The position numbers and the translations under genes were made by a program. A stretch of DNA of 64,000 nucleotides from Halomonas sp. GFAJ-1 (GTDB taxonomy: Bacteria > Pseudomonadota > Gammaproteobacteria > Pseudomonadales > Halomonadaceae): assembly GCA_002966495.1 (NCBI GenBank), contig CP016490.1:186001-250000 (forward strand), written 5' to 3'. Below are positions 25,334 through 35,193 of the stretch, piece after piece; the first letter of the stretch is position 1, and each line of letters begins with the position of its first letter. Under the pieces are notes generated by a model. That model was given only the letters and a program-made list of their open reading frames with translations. It searched no databases and was not told the origin of the DNA.

Positions 25334-28180
25334 ATGGAAAAGACCTACCAACCCGAACAGATCGAAACCCACTGGTACGAGCGCTGGGAAGCCGATAACC
25401 GTTTTGCCCCTTCTGGCCAGGGCGCGCCTTTTTCGATCATGATTCCGCCGCCCAATGTGACCGGCAGCCTGCACATGGGCCATGCGTTCCAAGACACCAT
25501 TATGGATACCTTGACGCGTTGGAAGCGGATGCAGGGTAACAACACCCTGTGGCAGGTAGGTACTGACCACGCGGGCATCGCCACTCAAATGCTGGTAGAG
25601 CGCAAGCTGGCCTCTGAAGAGGGCAAAACGCGCCACGATCTCGGCCGTGATGCGTTTATCGATAAAGTATGGGAGTGGAAACACGAGTCTGGCGGACATA
25701 TCACCCGCCAGCTGCGCCGCATGGGCGCCAGCGTTGATTGGAGCCGCGAGCGCTTCACCATGGATGACGGCTTCTACAAAGCCGTGCAAGAAGTGTTTGT
25801 GCGTCTACACGAAGAGAAGCTGATCTATCGCGGCAAACGTTTGGTCAACTGGGACCCGACGCTACACACCGCTATTTCCGACCTGGAAGTGGAAAACAAA
25901 GAGCAGCAAGGCAGCTTCTGGCACTTCCGCTATCCACTAGCCGATGGCGTCAAAACTGCCGACGGTAAAGATTATGTTGTCGTGGCCACCACCCGCCCGG
26001 AAACCCTGTTGGGCGATACCGGCGTGGCGGTTAACCCCGACGATGCACGTTACGCGTCCTTGGTCGGCAAGTTTATTGAGCTACCGCTGGTTGGTCGTCG
26101 GATTCCTATTGTTGCCGACGAACACGCCGATATGGAGAAAGGCTCCGGCTGCGTGAAGATCACCCCTGCCCATGATTTCAACGATTACGAAGTCGGCAAA
26201 CGCCAGAACCACCTGCTGATCAATGTCTTCTCCAAAGACGCGGCGATTCTTGAACAAGCTGAAATTTTCGACCTGAAAGGCCAACCCCAGCCAGACGAAG
26301 ACGCGACCCTGCCTGCCAAATATGCTGGGCTTGACCGCTTTGAAGCACGCAAGCAGATCGTTGCCGATATGGACGCCCTGGGCCTACTGGAGCAGGTAGA
26401 AGCCGTTAACAACACCCTGCCCTACGGTGACCGTTCCGGCGATGTCATCGAACCGCTGCTCACCGACCAGTGGTTTGTGGCCGTAGAGTCTCTTGCCAAG
26501 CCCGCTATCGAAGCGGTGGAAAACGGCGACATCCAGTTCGTGCCCAAGAACTACGAAAACATGTACTTCGCTTGGATGCGCGATCTGCAGGATTGGTGTA
26601 TCTCACGCCAGCTGTGGTGGGGCCACCGCATTCCGGCTTGGTACGATGCCGAAGGCAATGTCTACGTTGCCCGCACAGAAGAGGAAGCCCGCGAGAAGCA
26701 CGGTTTGACTGCCGAGGTGGCGCTGACCCAAGACGAAGATGTCCTCGACACCTGGTTCAGCTCAGGCCTGTGGACGTTTGGCACCCTGGGCTGGCCGGAA
26801 AAAACCCCGGAGCTGGAAACCTTCCACCCCTCCAGCGTACTGGTCACCGGTTTCGACATCATCTTCTTCTGGGTCGCTCGGATGATCATGATGACGCTGA
26901 AATTCACCGGCGAAGTACCCTTCAAAACCGTTTATGTGCACGGTTTGGTACGCGACGGTCAGGGTCAGAAAATGTCCAAATCCAAGGGCAACGTGCTAGA
27001 CCCTATCGATCTGATCGACGGCATCACGCTCGATGAACTGCTGGAAAAGCGCACCGGCAATATGATGCAGCCAAAACAGGCCAAGGCGATTGCTAAAGCC
27101 ACCAAAGACGAGTTTAAAGACGGCATTGAAGCCCACGGCACCGATGCGCTGCGCTTTACGTTCCTCTCCCAAGCCACCACCGGGCGCGATATCAAGTTTG
27201 ATATGAACCGCTTGGATGGCTACCGCAACTTCTGCAACAAGCTGTGGAACGCCTCGCGCTATGTGCTGATGAATGCCGAAGGTGAAGATTGCGGCACCAG
27301 CGGCGAAGAGGTTGAGCTTTCCCTGGCTGACCGTTGGATTATTTCACAGCTACAGAAAACCGAAGCTCAGGTCACCAAGGCCATGGATGACTACCGCTTC
27401 GACCACGCTTCCCAAGCGCTGTATGAGTTTGTCTGGAACGAATACTGCGACTGGTACCTGGAGCTTTCCAAGCCTGTTTTATGGGACGAAAATGCCAGCG
27501 CCGAAGCTAAGCGTGGAACGCGCCGCACCCTGGTCCGGGTACTGGAAACTATCCTGCGCCTGGCCCACCCGATGATGCCCTATATCTCTGAAGAGATTTG
27601 GCAGCGCGTGGCACCGCTAGCGGGCACTTACGTGGGCGAAGGCGCCTCGATCATGCTCCAAGCCTGGCCGGAAGCTGACGAGAGCAAAATCGACGATCAG
27701 GCCACTCAAGATATCGAGTGGCTGAAAGGCGTGATCATCGCGGTGCGTAACATCCGCGCCGAGATGAATATTGCCCCGGGTAAACCGTTGGATGTACTGC
27801 TCACCAAGGGCAAGGCCGAAGACGCCGAGCGTCTGGAAAGCAACCGTCACTTCCTGGCCAAGCTGGCCAAGCTGGAAAGCGCCACTTGGCTGGCCAACCC
27901 AGACGACGCCCCGCTCTCGGCAACTCAGCTGGTCGGCGATATGGAAGTCCTGGTGCCGATGGCGGATTTAATCGATAAAGACGCCGAGCTTGCTCGTCTC
28001 GCTAAAGAGATCGAGAAGCAAGACAAACTGATCGGCGGCATTGAGAAGAAACTCGGCAACGATGGTTTTATCGCCAAAGCGCCGGTTTCCGTGGTGGAAA
28101 AAGAGCGTGGCAAGCTTGCTGAATTCCAAGCCGCCAAAAAGCTGCTGGAAGAGCAAAAGGCGAAAATCGCGAAGCTTTAA
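25334..28180 (+). CDS. valS: Valine-tRNA ligase
   Basis: Class I aminoacyl-tRNA synthetase, 948 residues from the chosen ATG at 25334. The open frame includes a GTG at 25322, but the family begins MEKTYxPxxIE and GTGAG makes a ribosome site for the ATG. HIGH-type motif PPNVTGSLHMGH, the CP1 editing domain (TTRPETLLGDTGVAV), KMSKSKGN, and the C-terminal coiled-coil arm (KDAELARLAKEIEKQDKLIGGIE) are all visible. A strong hairpin follows. Confidence 0.97.
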   Translation: MEKTYQPEQIETHWYERWEADNRFAPSGQGAPFSIMIPPPNVTGSLHMGHAFQDTIMDTLTRWKRMQGNNTLWQVGTDHAGIATQMLVERKLASEEGKTRHDLGRDAFIDKVWEWKHESGGHITRQLRRMGASVDWSRERFTMDDGFYKAVQEVFVRLHEEKLIYRGKRLVNWDPTLHTAISDLEVENKEQQGSFWHFRYPLADGVKTADGKDYVVVATTRPETLLGDTGVAVNPDDARYASLVGKFIELPLVGRRIPIVADEHADMEKGSGCVKITPAHDFNDYEVGKRQNHLLINVFSKDAAILEQAEIFDLKGQPQPDEDATLPAKYAGLDRFEARKQIVADMDALGLLEQVEAVNNTLPYGDRSGDVIEPLLTDQWFVAVESLAKPAIEAVENGDIQFVPKNYENMYFAWMRDLQDWCISRQLWWGHRIPAWYDAEGNVYVARTEEEAREKHGLTAEVALTQDEDVLDTWFSSGLWTFGTLGWPEKTPELETFHPSSVLVTGFDIIFFWVARMIMMTLKFTGEVPFKTVYVHGLVRDGQGQKMSKSKGNVLDPIDLIDGITLDELLEKRTGNMMQPKQAKAIAKATKDEFKDGIEAHGTDALRFTFLSQATTGRDIKFDMNRLDGYRNFCNKLWNASRYVLMNAEGEDCGTSGEEVELSLADRWIISQLQKTEAQVTKAMDDYRFDHASQALYEFVWNEYCDWYLELSKPVLWDENASAEAKRGTRRTLVRVLETILRLAHPMMPYISEEIWQRVAPLAGTYVGEGASIMLQAWPEADESKIDDQATQDIEWLKGVIIAVRNIRAEMNIAPGKPLDVLLTKGKAEDAERLESNRHFLAKLAKLESATWLANPDDAPLSATQLVGDMEVLVPMADLIDKDAELARLAKEIEKQDKLIGGIEKKLGNDGFIAKAPVSVVEKERGKLAEFQAAKKLLEEQKAKIAKL

Positions 28181-28200
28181 AAAAGCCCTGATTATGGCGC

Positions 28201-28238
28201 AACCCAAGACGGCACCTAATAAGGTGCCGTCTTGGGTT
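28201..28238. terminator. Hairpin downstream of valS
   Basis: AACCCAAGACGGCACC (28201-28216), loop TAATAA, GGTGCCGTCTTGGGTT (28223-28238): a perfect 16-base stem 20 bases after the valS stop. The T-run is short, so termination is likely but not textbook. Confidence 0.7.
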
Positions 28239-28389
28239 AGGTGCCCCGCTTGGCGGAACGCGTCAGGAACAAAACCGCTGACGGCCTGCCCATAGGTATT
28301 GGGCCATTAGAGCCTGATGGCCTAAGGGCGAGTCACTACCCTCTATCGAGTGACACTGCCCCGCATTCACCCATGGAGCTCACTCCCAT

Positions 28390-29466
28390 ATGACAACATT
28401 ATCCAATAACGTCAGCAGCACGCTACCTACCATAGCGCCGCTGAACCCTGACCACCTATCGCTGTTTGAGCGAGAAGGGTTGACGGTCAAGCCCCTTGAA
28501 CCGCTTGGCATTGAAATATACGGCGCCGATGTTCGCACCCGGCTCTCCAAGCCCGTTATTGAAGCTCTGGAAGTTGAAATGGCGCACCGCGGATTTATCG
28601 TCTTCAAGCACCAAACAGACCTTTCGGCGGATGAGCTGGTCAATGCCAGCAAATCGTGGGGTGCCGGAGAAATTCACTCGACCCATGGCGTCCACCCCGC
28701 CACGCCGGGTATGAACCGGGATATTTTCCGCTGCTCCAACGACAACCGCTACGGAATCCTAGGCGTTGGGCCCCAGTGGCATAACGACGGCAGCTTCGAG
28801 GCAGCGACGTTCTCTCACTCAGCCTACTATATGGCACGCGCCCCTGAGCAAGGCGGCGGCACTCACTTTGCCCATCAAGGCGCCGCCTTTGATGCGCTGC
28901 CAGAGGAAAAGCAAGCTTTCTGGGAGAGATTGGTGTCTGTTAACTCGGCTTCAGGCGTCAGTCATCCCGTTGTTCACACGCATCCCATTTCAGGACGCAA
29001 GAGCGTATGGCTCCACCTAGGCATGACCGGTGCGGTCATCGAACGGTTTCCCGAAAAAGACCTACCCATTGATGAACTGCAACAAGCACCGGCCTCTACC
29101 GATCAGCTTCGACTGCTCAACGAAGATGAGATGAAACAGCTTTTCAACGACTACAACGACCTATTAAATGCATCATTTGAGAAGCATTACGGCATACGGT
29201 ATCACTACGACACCGGTGACCTACTGTACGTTGATAACTGGGCGCTAGCGCACCGGGCGGCGCCAGAGGCGCATATGTCCGCAGAAGAACAAGGACTGCG
29301 GATCATGGACCGTGTAACGGTGAAATCTAGACAGAACCTGGCGCCTCATTTTGGGTTGCCGCAGTACATCAATCTGGATGGGCCACACCCTTTTAATCGC
29401 GACGGCATTTGGAAAGCCGGTGGCGTAGGGTTTCGCTGGAAAGATGATATTCCCATGCAAAACTAA
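28390..29466 (+). CDS. TauD/TfdA-family Fe(II)/2-oxoglutarate dioxygenase
   Basis: 358 residues. The iron-binding HxD is in WHNDGSF (His131, Asp133) and the distal histidine is in ALAHRAAP (His288). The double-stranded beta-helix context (GGGTHFAHQGAAF, GDLLYVDNWALAHR) is clear. Members hydroxylate taurine, herbicide acids, betaine-like or amino acid substrates; nothing here fixes the substrate. No ABC transporter or sulfonate genes are adjacent. The hydrolase after it starts 43 bases later, with no clear terminator between. Confidence 0.85.
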   Translation: MTTLSNNVSSTLPTIAPLNPDHLSLFEREGLTVKPLEPLGIEIYGADVRTRLSKPVIEALEVEMAHRGFIVFKHQTDLSADELVNASKSWGAGEIHSTHGVHPATPGMNRDIFRCSNDNRYGILGVGPQWHNDGSFEAATFSHSAYYMARAPEQGGGTHFAHQGAAFDALPEEKQAFWERLVSVNSASGVSHPVVHTHPISGRKSVWLHLGMTGAVIERFPEKDLPIDELQQAPASTDQLRLLNEDEMKQLFNDYNDLLNASFEKHYGIRYHYDTGDLLYVDNWALAHRAAPEAHMSAEEQGLRIMDRVTVKSRQNLAPHFGLPQYINLDGPHPFNRDGIWKAGGVGFRWKDDIPMQN

Positions 29467-29509
29467 TGCATGTGTTTTACCGTCGATATTTATCCGACGA
29501 GCCGAATCT

Positions 29510-30367
29510 ATGGCGAGAATGATGGCGAAAACAGTGCTATCCCTGGCGATAATCTATGCCCTGTTGGTGGCATTGATGTGGGCCTTCCAGGAGCGTTTAT
29601 TGTACCTGCCTAACGCTGGCCGCGAGCATATTGCCACTCCGTCCGACCGTGGCTTGGTATGGGAAGCGGTGACCCTGACCACTGAGGACAACGTGGCCCT
29701 GGATGCCTGGTGGGTACCCGCCCCGAATCCTCGCGCTAGCCTGCTGTTCTTTCACGGTAATGCGGGCAATATTTCCCATCGGCTTGAGAGCATCGCCCAG
29801 TTCCAGAGGCTGGGCTTGTCGGTATTGATCATCGATTACCGTGGTTATGGCCGCAGCGAAGGCAGCCCATCAGAGGCAGGCACGGCACTGGATGCTCGCG
29901 CCGCTTGGCAATGGCTGCGCGATGAAGGAAACGAGACCGACGAAATAGTGGTATTCGGCCGTTCATTGGGAGCGGCAGTGGCCGCAGAGCTTGCGGCAAG
30001 CTTAGAAGAGCACCACGCGGCCCCTGCAGCAGTGATCCTTGAGTCACCGTTTCGCTCGGTGCCCGAACTCGCCCAACAGCTCTATCCATTCCTACCCGCG
30101 CGCTGGCTGGCACGTATTGACTACCCAGTGGAAAGCTATGTTACGCAGATATCCGCACTACTACTGGTCATTCACAGCCGCGACGACGAGATTATTCCCT
30201 TTGCCCAAGGAGAAGCGGTGTACCAAGCAGCCCAGGAGCCAAAGCAGTTACTGGAGATTCAAGGAGGTCATAACACCGGCTTTCTTGACAGCGAACCGAC
30301 CTACTCAGAGAGCATCGACGCCTTTCTGCGCGAGGCAGTCGGACTCGCCAGCCTCAATCAAGAGTGA
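29510..30367 (+). CDS. Alpha/beta hydrolase, BEM46/YfhR-like
   Basis: 285 residues from the ATG at 29510; the longer frame from 29444 overlaps the dioxygenase gene. An N-terminal hydrophobic anchor (TVLSLAIIYALLVALMWAF) precedes ERLLYLPNAGREH. The fold signatures are FFHGNAGNIS (oxyanion region), GRSLGAAVA (nucleophile serine), HSRDDEIIP (acid) and GGHNTGF (histidine). It is likely a membrane-anchored serine hydrolase of unknown substrate. It converges with the next gene, overlapping by ten bases. Confidence 0.82.
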   Translation: MARMMAKTVLSLAIIYALLVALMWAFQERLLYLPNAGREHIATPSDRGLVWEAVTLTTEDNVALDAWWVPAPNPRASLLFFHGNAGNISHRLESIAQFQRLGLSVLIIDYRGYGRSEGSPSEAGTALDARAAWQWLRDEGNETDEIVVFGRSLGAAVAAELAASLEEHHAAPAAVILESPFRSVPELAQQLYPFLPARWLARIDYPVESYVTQISALLLVIHSRDDEIIPFAQGEAVYQAAQEPKQLLEIQGGHNTGFLDSEPTYSESIDAFLREAVGLASLNQE

Positions 30368-31062
30368 GGCCGCCGTGCCGGTGACGTTAGTGAATGCATG
30401 TCAGCATTTGATAGCACAAACATCGGCCGCTTCTGCTCAGTGCTAAACGCCACCTCAATCATGGCAGCTGCAACGCGCTGTGTCGCAATCGGACGTACTG
30501 CTTTTGGTAGCAACGGCGCCATCGGCGTCAACAGCTTTTCAGCGATATTTTCTGCAACCCGTCCATCATCCGGCCGCCCCAGCAGCAGCGAGGGCCGTGC
30601 AAAAAATACGCTCGGCAACCCCAGCGCTTGGATATCCTGCTCCACGTCGCCTTTAACGCGATTATAAAAACTGGCAGAACGCGCATTGGCACCAACCGCA
30701 GTGACTACGCCTAGCTGGCTCACTCCAGCGGACATACATGCACAAGCAAATGCCAGAACCAGACCATGATCAATAGCGCGAAAAGCCGCTTTACTACCCG
30801 CCTGTTTTTGCGTTGTACCTAATGCCACAAAAGCTACTGAACCGGCAGGTATTAAGGCCGCAGCCTGCTCTTCCAGTTTGTTAACATCAATCACCCGCAG
30901 GCTGATTTTAGCGGCAACGGCATCCGGAAAAGCCTGCGATACATCTAACTCACGACGCGACAGCACGATGACAGTGGCAACCTCATCACGCTGGGTTAAC
31001 TGGGTGACTAACTGCGTGCCTACAGCCCCTGTTGCACCCAGCACGATAGCCGTCTCAAACAT
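30358..31062 (-). CDS. NAD(P)-binding oxidoreductase-like protein (SDR, HTATIP2/NmrA type)
   Basis: 234 residues from the ATG at 31062, which has GGAGG seven bases upstream; the open frame reaches 31191 without a ribosome site. The Rossmann loop is VLGATGAVGTQLV at the N-terminus, then a VIVLSRREL strand end that would select NADP(H). VAFVALGTTQKQAGS and FFARPSLLLG are typical of the atypical SDR group related to HTATIP2. Role unknown; members are often annotated as nucleoside-diphosphate-sugar epimerase-like. Confidence 0.75.
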   Translation of the reverse strand: MFETAIVLGATGAVGTQLVTQLTQRDEVATVIVLSRRELDVSQAFPDAVAAKISLRVIDVNKLEEQAAALIPAGSVAFVALGTTQKQAGSKAAFRAIDHGLVLAFACACMSAGVSQLGVVTAVGANARSASFYNRVKGDVEQDIQALGLPSVFFARPSLLLGRPDDGRVAENIAEKLLTPMAPLLPKAVRPIATQRVAAAMIEVAFSTEQKRPMFVLSNADMHSLTSPARRPHS

Positions 31063-31231
31063 GTTTGCGCCTCCTGGTACGGCGTAATTGGGGATGGGTA
31101 AAGATAGCGACGTTTTGGCCACCGCGCCCTTCTGCCACGCCTTAATCACTTTTTTATCATAACCGTGTAAGGTTGGTACAAGAACAGCCACTTAATGGCA
31201 TTGCTAAACTTATACTGACACGGATGACGCT

Positions 31232-32266
31232 ATGCCCACACCTTTAGAGGTACGTTTGCAGACACTGGAAAATTCACTGCAACAGGCGGGGATCACTTAC
31301 CAATCACTTTCACCAATGGCGGACACCGGGCTTGCTCACGATCATGTATGGATGCACCGCCATGGCGATGATTGGGTAGCCCGGCTGCCCAAACAGAGCC
31401 AGATGGATCTAGCGCCCGCAGATAACCTTGCCTATGAAGCAGCGTGCTACGAGCGCGCCAGCCAAGGTGGCCACGTACCCCGTTTACACGGCACCTTGCC
31501 AGTCAGCGACGCACTACCCCGTGGTGGTCTGCTGGTGGATGCCATTGATGGCCGGCTGGCGCAGTTGCCAGAAGATTTACCGTGCATTGCCGACACTCTG
31601 GCCAGCCTGCACCAGCTGCCGTTGCCAGCACATCCCGCGCCACTGCTGGCCCCGGCAGACCCCTGGCAGGCTATGTGTGAGGAAGTCAGCCGCCAAGCCG
31701 AGTGGCTGGAAAAAGCTGACCTGAGTGGCGCTGTTATTTCACGTGTTCGCGACGAACTGAACGCGCTGCCCGTCACGCTACCTGATGCCGAGCGCTGCCT
31801 AATCAGCTTTGACACCCACCCCGGCAACTTCCTGATGACAGCAGAAGGCCGTGCGATCCTTGTGGACTTAGAGAAGTGCCGCTATGGTCTGCCGGGGATT
31901 GATCTCGCCCACACCTCGCTTTACACCTCAACCACCTGGGACATTAACAGCCAAGCAGTGCTCACCCTGGACGAAGTCGTCGCCTTTTATCAGCGCTGGC
32001 AGGCACGTATGGCCAAATCACCCAGTGCGGAAACTCTAGTGGCATGCCGCCGCGCCACCTGGCTGTGGTCGTTGACCTGGTGCGCCAAGTGGCGCGCCCA
32101 GCATTTGCACACTCAGGATACGGCGCATCGCGGCCAGGACTGGTCAGCAGAGCTCACCGATGCCGCCGTCATTGAGCACGTGCGGGACCGGGTCGAGCAC
32201 TATTTGTCACTGCCCATTATTGAGCGGGTGCATAGTGAACTTAAGCACCTACAAACAGCTCTATAA
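31232..32266 (+). CDS. Aminoglycoside/choline/thiamine-kinase-like phosphotransferase
   Basis: 344 residues of the APH kinase fold. The catalytic loop reads SFDTHPGNFL (about residues 192-201), where Ser-Phe replaces the usual His-Gly before the catalytic Asp194; Asn199 is kept. The second metal site is VDLEKC (Asp212). N-terminal nucleotide-binding segments are less clear. It is probably a small-molecule kinase. It begins a tight plus-strand run: ynjB starts 25 bases after its stop, which hints at a thiamine- or sugar-like substrate, but that is inference. Confidence 0.72.
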   Translation: MPTPLEVRLQTLENSLQQAGITYQSLSPMADTGLAHDHVWMHRHGDDWVARLPKQSQMDLAPADNLAYEAACYERASQGGHVPRLHGTLPVSDALPRGGLLVDAIDGRLAQLPEDLPCIADTLASLHQLPLPAHPAPLLAPADPWQAMCEEVSRQAEWLEKADLSGAVISRVRDELNALPVTLPDAERCLISFDTHPGNFLMTAEGRAILVDLEKCRYGLPGIDLAHTSLYTSTTWDINSQAVLTLDEVVAFYQRWQARMAKSPSAETLVACRRATWLWSLTWCAKWRAQHLHTQDTAHRGQDWSAELTDAAVIEHVRDRVEHYLSLPIIERVHSELKHLQTAL

Positions 32267-32291
32267 CCCATTGATTTCAAGAGATGTCACT

Positions 32292-33506
32292 ATGAAGCCA
32301 CGCGCTATCCTAACCACCGCCGTTGCCACTGCCATGCTGTCACTCACCGTGCCCGCCGCCGCCGCACCAGACCCAAGCGACTGGGAGGCGGTCTTAGAAG
32401 AAGCCAGCGGCCAGACCGTTTATTGGAATGCCTGGGCAGGCGAAGAGCGTATTAACACGTATATCAGCTGGGTAGCGCGGCAGGTAGAAATGCAGTACGG
32501 CATAGAACTTGTCCACGTCAAATTGGGTGACACCTCGGAAGCTGTTTCGCGGGTGCTGGCTGAGAAGCAGGCCGGCAACGATGACCGGGGTAGCGTCGAT
32601 ATGATCTGGATTAATGGCGAGAACTTTGCCGCCATGAAAGCCAATGGCCTACTGTTTGGGCCCTGGGCAGACGCCATGCCCTACTACGCGCTGACCGACC
32701 CTGACAACACCCCCGCCGTACGCTACGACTGGACCATTCCGGTCGACGGTTTAGAGTCCCCCTGGAGCAGCTCTCAGGTAGTTTTTTACTACGACACCGC
32801 GCTAGTAGAAAACCACCCCAACAACATGTCAGAGCTGCTGGAGTGGACTAAACAGAACCCCGGTGAGTTTACCTATGCCCAAGTGCCTAACTTTCTGGGC
32901 AATGCCTTTATTACTCAGGCGCTGCTAGAGCTAAGTGATACCACGGATATCTTTTATGACCCCATGCAAGAAGAGGACTTCGACGCCGCAACAGCACCAC
33001 TATGGGAATTTCTCGATGAGCTTCACCCTCACCTGTGGCGCTCCGGTCGTGCGTTCCCTTCCAACAGTGCTGATCTGCGCAGCCTGATGGGCGACAGCGA
33101 AATCAGCATTGCGCTGTCGTTTAGCACCACCGAAGCCTCGGGCGCTATCGCTAACTACGAACTACCCGACACGGTAAGAAGCTATGTGCATGATAGCGGC
33201 ATGATTGGCAATATGAGCTTTATGGCCATTCCCTATAACGCCCAGCACAAAGCAGGCGCGATGGTGGTGGCCAACTACCTAATGTCGCCAGAAGCACAGG
33301 CGGAGAAACAGGATCCAGAAGTGTGGGGTAGCAACACTGTGCTGGCTATGCACACGCTCTCGCCTGAGGAGCGCGCGCTGTTTGATGATATTGACCTGGG
33401 GATCGCTACCCTGCCGCCTAGCGAGCTAGGTGACGTGCTAGGCCAACCGCATCCAAGCTGGGTAGACGCAATAGCTGACGCGTGGCAAGAACGCTACGTG
33501 AACTAA
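32292..33506 (+). CDS. ynjB: YnjB-type ABC transporter substrate-binding protein
   Basis: 404 residues from the ATG at 32292; the longer frame from 32160 runs through the end of the previous gene. A Sec signal peptide ends near residue 25 (VPAAAAP). The family start is VYWNAWAGEERINTYISWV, followed by VDMIWINGENFAAMKANGLLFGPWA. E. coli YnjB is a periplasmic binding protein of an ABC importer whose ligand is not established. Four bases separate it from ynjC. Confidence 0.9.
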   Translation: MKPRAILTTAVATAMLSLTVPAAAAPDPSDWEAVLEEASGQTVYWNAWAGEERINTYISWVARQVEMQYGIELVHVKLGDTSEAVSRVLAEKQAGNDDRGSVDMIWINGENFAAMKANGLLFGPWADAMPYYALTDPDNTPAVRYDWTIPVDGLESPWSSSQVVFYYDTALVENHPNNMSELLEWTKQNPGEFTYAQVPNFLGNAFITQALLELSDTTDIFYDPMQEEDFDAATAPLWEFLDELHPHLWRSGRAFPSNSADLRSLMGDSEISIALSFSTTEASGAIANYELPDTVRSYVHDSGMIGNMSFMAIPYNAQHKAGAMVVANYLMSPEAQAEKQDPEVWGSNTVLAMHTLSPEERALFDDIDLGIATLPPSELGDVLGQPHPSWVDAIADAWQERYVN

Positions 33507-33510
33507 GCCG

Positions 33511-35193
33511 ATGCTGCTGCGTCTAGCCCCTTGGGTAATGATAAGCGTGTTAACCCTGCCGCTAGCGACAGGGTTGCTTATGGTGATTCTTCCGGCCTTT
33601 GGCTATTTGCCGGTGCTTGGGGGGGATACGTTCCACCTGGAGGCATGGCAAGCCCTATGGGCGCGCGCGGGCCTGCACCGTTCTGTTCTGCTGAGCTACT
33701 TTAGTGGACTTATCACTACGCTGGTGTCGCTGCTGATCGTAGTGCTGTTTTTGGCGGCTAGCCAAGGCACTTGGCTTGATCGTGCTATTCGGCGGATGGT
33801 CTCACCGCTGCTGGCCATTCCCCATGCCGCCGTGGCGTTTGGGCTCGCCTTTTTGATTGCACCTTCAGGGTTGCTAGTGCGCTGGGTCTCTCCTGGGCTC
33901 ACTGGGTGGGAACGCCCCCCTGACCTGCTGATCGTCAACGACCCATTAGGCTTGGCGCTGATGGCAGGCCTAATCCTCAAAGAAGTGCCCTTTTTGCTGT
34001 TGATGAGCCTGGCGGCGTTGCCACAGCTACGCCCCGAGCTGCGTGTCACTCTGGCGCGTTCGCTGGGCTACGCGCCTAGTATTGCCTGGCTAAAGTGCGT
34101 TCTCCCTGCACTTTACCCACTGATTCGCTTGCCGGTATATGCAGTCATTGCCTACGCCACCTCGGTGGTAGATATGGCGTTGATTCTTGGCCCCACCCTA
34201 CCACCAACGCTGAGCGTTTCGATTCTCACCTGGTTTAACGACCCCGATTTAAGCCGCCGCTTTATGGCCTCTGCCGGTGCCTTGCTGCAGCTCGGCGTTA
34301 CCCTGGCGGCACTGCTGACCTGGTGGTTAGGCGAACAAGGGGTTAAACGACTTAGCCGGCGCTGGCTGGTTAATGGAGCGCGTAGTTCATGCTCAAGGGT
34401 GATTGCATTTGGCGGCCGTGCACTGCTGTTAACCGTCACGCTGTTGGCGATAAGCGCGCTAGGCGGGCTTGCACTTTTTTCAGTGGCGGGTTTTTGGCGC
34501 TTTCCAGACGCGCTGCCGGGTTCCTTCACGCTGGATCACTGGCAGCGCATCTTGCCCAGTGTGACGACACCGCTGATGAATACGCTGAGTGTTGGGCTGG
34601 CCGCAACGCTCATCGCTGCGGGACTGGTGGTAGCCACATTGGAGCACGCGGCGCGCCACCACCTGCCTGCCAGGCGAGCACTCTGGCTGCTGTACCTACC
34701 GCTTATTGTGCCCCAGGTGGCGTTTCTATTTGGCTTAGTGGTGGCTGCTGAAAGTGCTGGTCTTCGTCCTCAGCACGCCTTGGTTGTCGCCGTTCATCTG
34801 TTATTTGTGGTGCCGTATCTCTATTTATCGCTGTCAGAAGCCTACCGGCGGCTGGATCCCCGGTGGGTGCAGGTGGCGCTGTCGCTAGGTGTTACCCCCT
34901 GGCGAGCTTTCTGGCAAGTGCGCCTGCCTCTGCTGCTGGCGCCGTTACTCACCGCCTGTGCGGTAAGCTTAGCCGTCAGCATCGGGCAGTATTTACCAAC
35001 GCTGCTGTTGGGCGGTGGGCGTGTTCCTACCATCACCACCGAAGCTGTGGCCATGGCGTCTGGTGGCAACCGCCGGCTGGTGGCGGTATTGGCACTACTT
35101 CAAGCGCTGCTGCCCTTTATTGGCTTTAGTCTGGCACTCTTGATTCCCCGCCTTGTATGGGCAAAACGCCGCCAAATGCGAGGAGCTGCATGA
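33511..35193 (+). CDS. ynjC: YnjC-type ABC transporter permease, two fused halves
   Basis: 560 residues with about twelve membrane helices in two homologous halves, each with an EAA-type loop facing the ATPase (LARSLGYAPSIAWLKCVLP and ALSLGVTPWRAFWQVRLP). This is the fused architecture of ThiP, FbpB and YnjC importers. It sits between ynjB and ynjD and shares an ATGA overlap with ynjD. Confidence 0.9.
   Translation: MLLRLAPWVMISVLTLPLATGLLMVILPAFGYLPVLGGDTFHLEAWQALWARAGLHRSVLLSYFSGLITTLVSLLIVVLFLAASQGTWLDRAIRRMVSPLLAIPHAAVAFGLAFLIAPSGLLVRWVSPGLTGWERPPDLLIVNDPLGLALMAGLILKEVPFLLLMSLAALPQLRPELRVTLARSLGYAPSIAWLKCVLPALYPLIRLPVYAVIAYATSVVDMALILGPTLPPTLSVSILTWFNDPDLSRRFMASAGALLQLGVTLAALLTWWLGEQGVKRLSRRWLVNGARSSCSRVIAFGGRALLLTVTLLAISALGGLALFSVAGFWRFPDALPGSFTLDHWQRILPSVTTPLMNTLSVGLAATLIAAGLVVATLEHAARHHLPARRALWLLYLPLIVPQVAFLFGLVVAAESAGLRPQHALVVAVHLLFVVPYLYLSLSEAYRRLDPRWVQVALSLGVTPWRAFWQVRLPLLLAPLLTACAVSLAVSIGQYLPTLLLGGGRVPTITTEAVAMASGGNRRLVAVLALLQALLPFIGFSLALLIPRLVWAKRRQMRGAA

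Noticed and set aside
26470..27036. 188-codon frame inside valS
   Set aside because: It is an out-of-frame shadow of a conserved synthetase region, without ribosome site or family resemblance.
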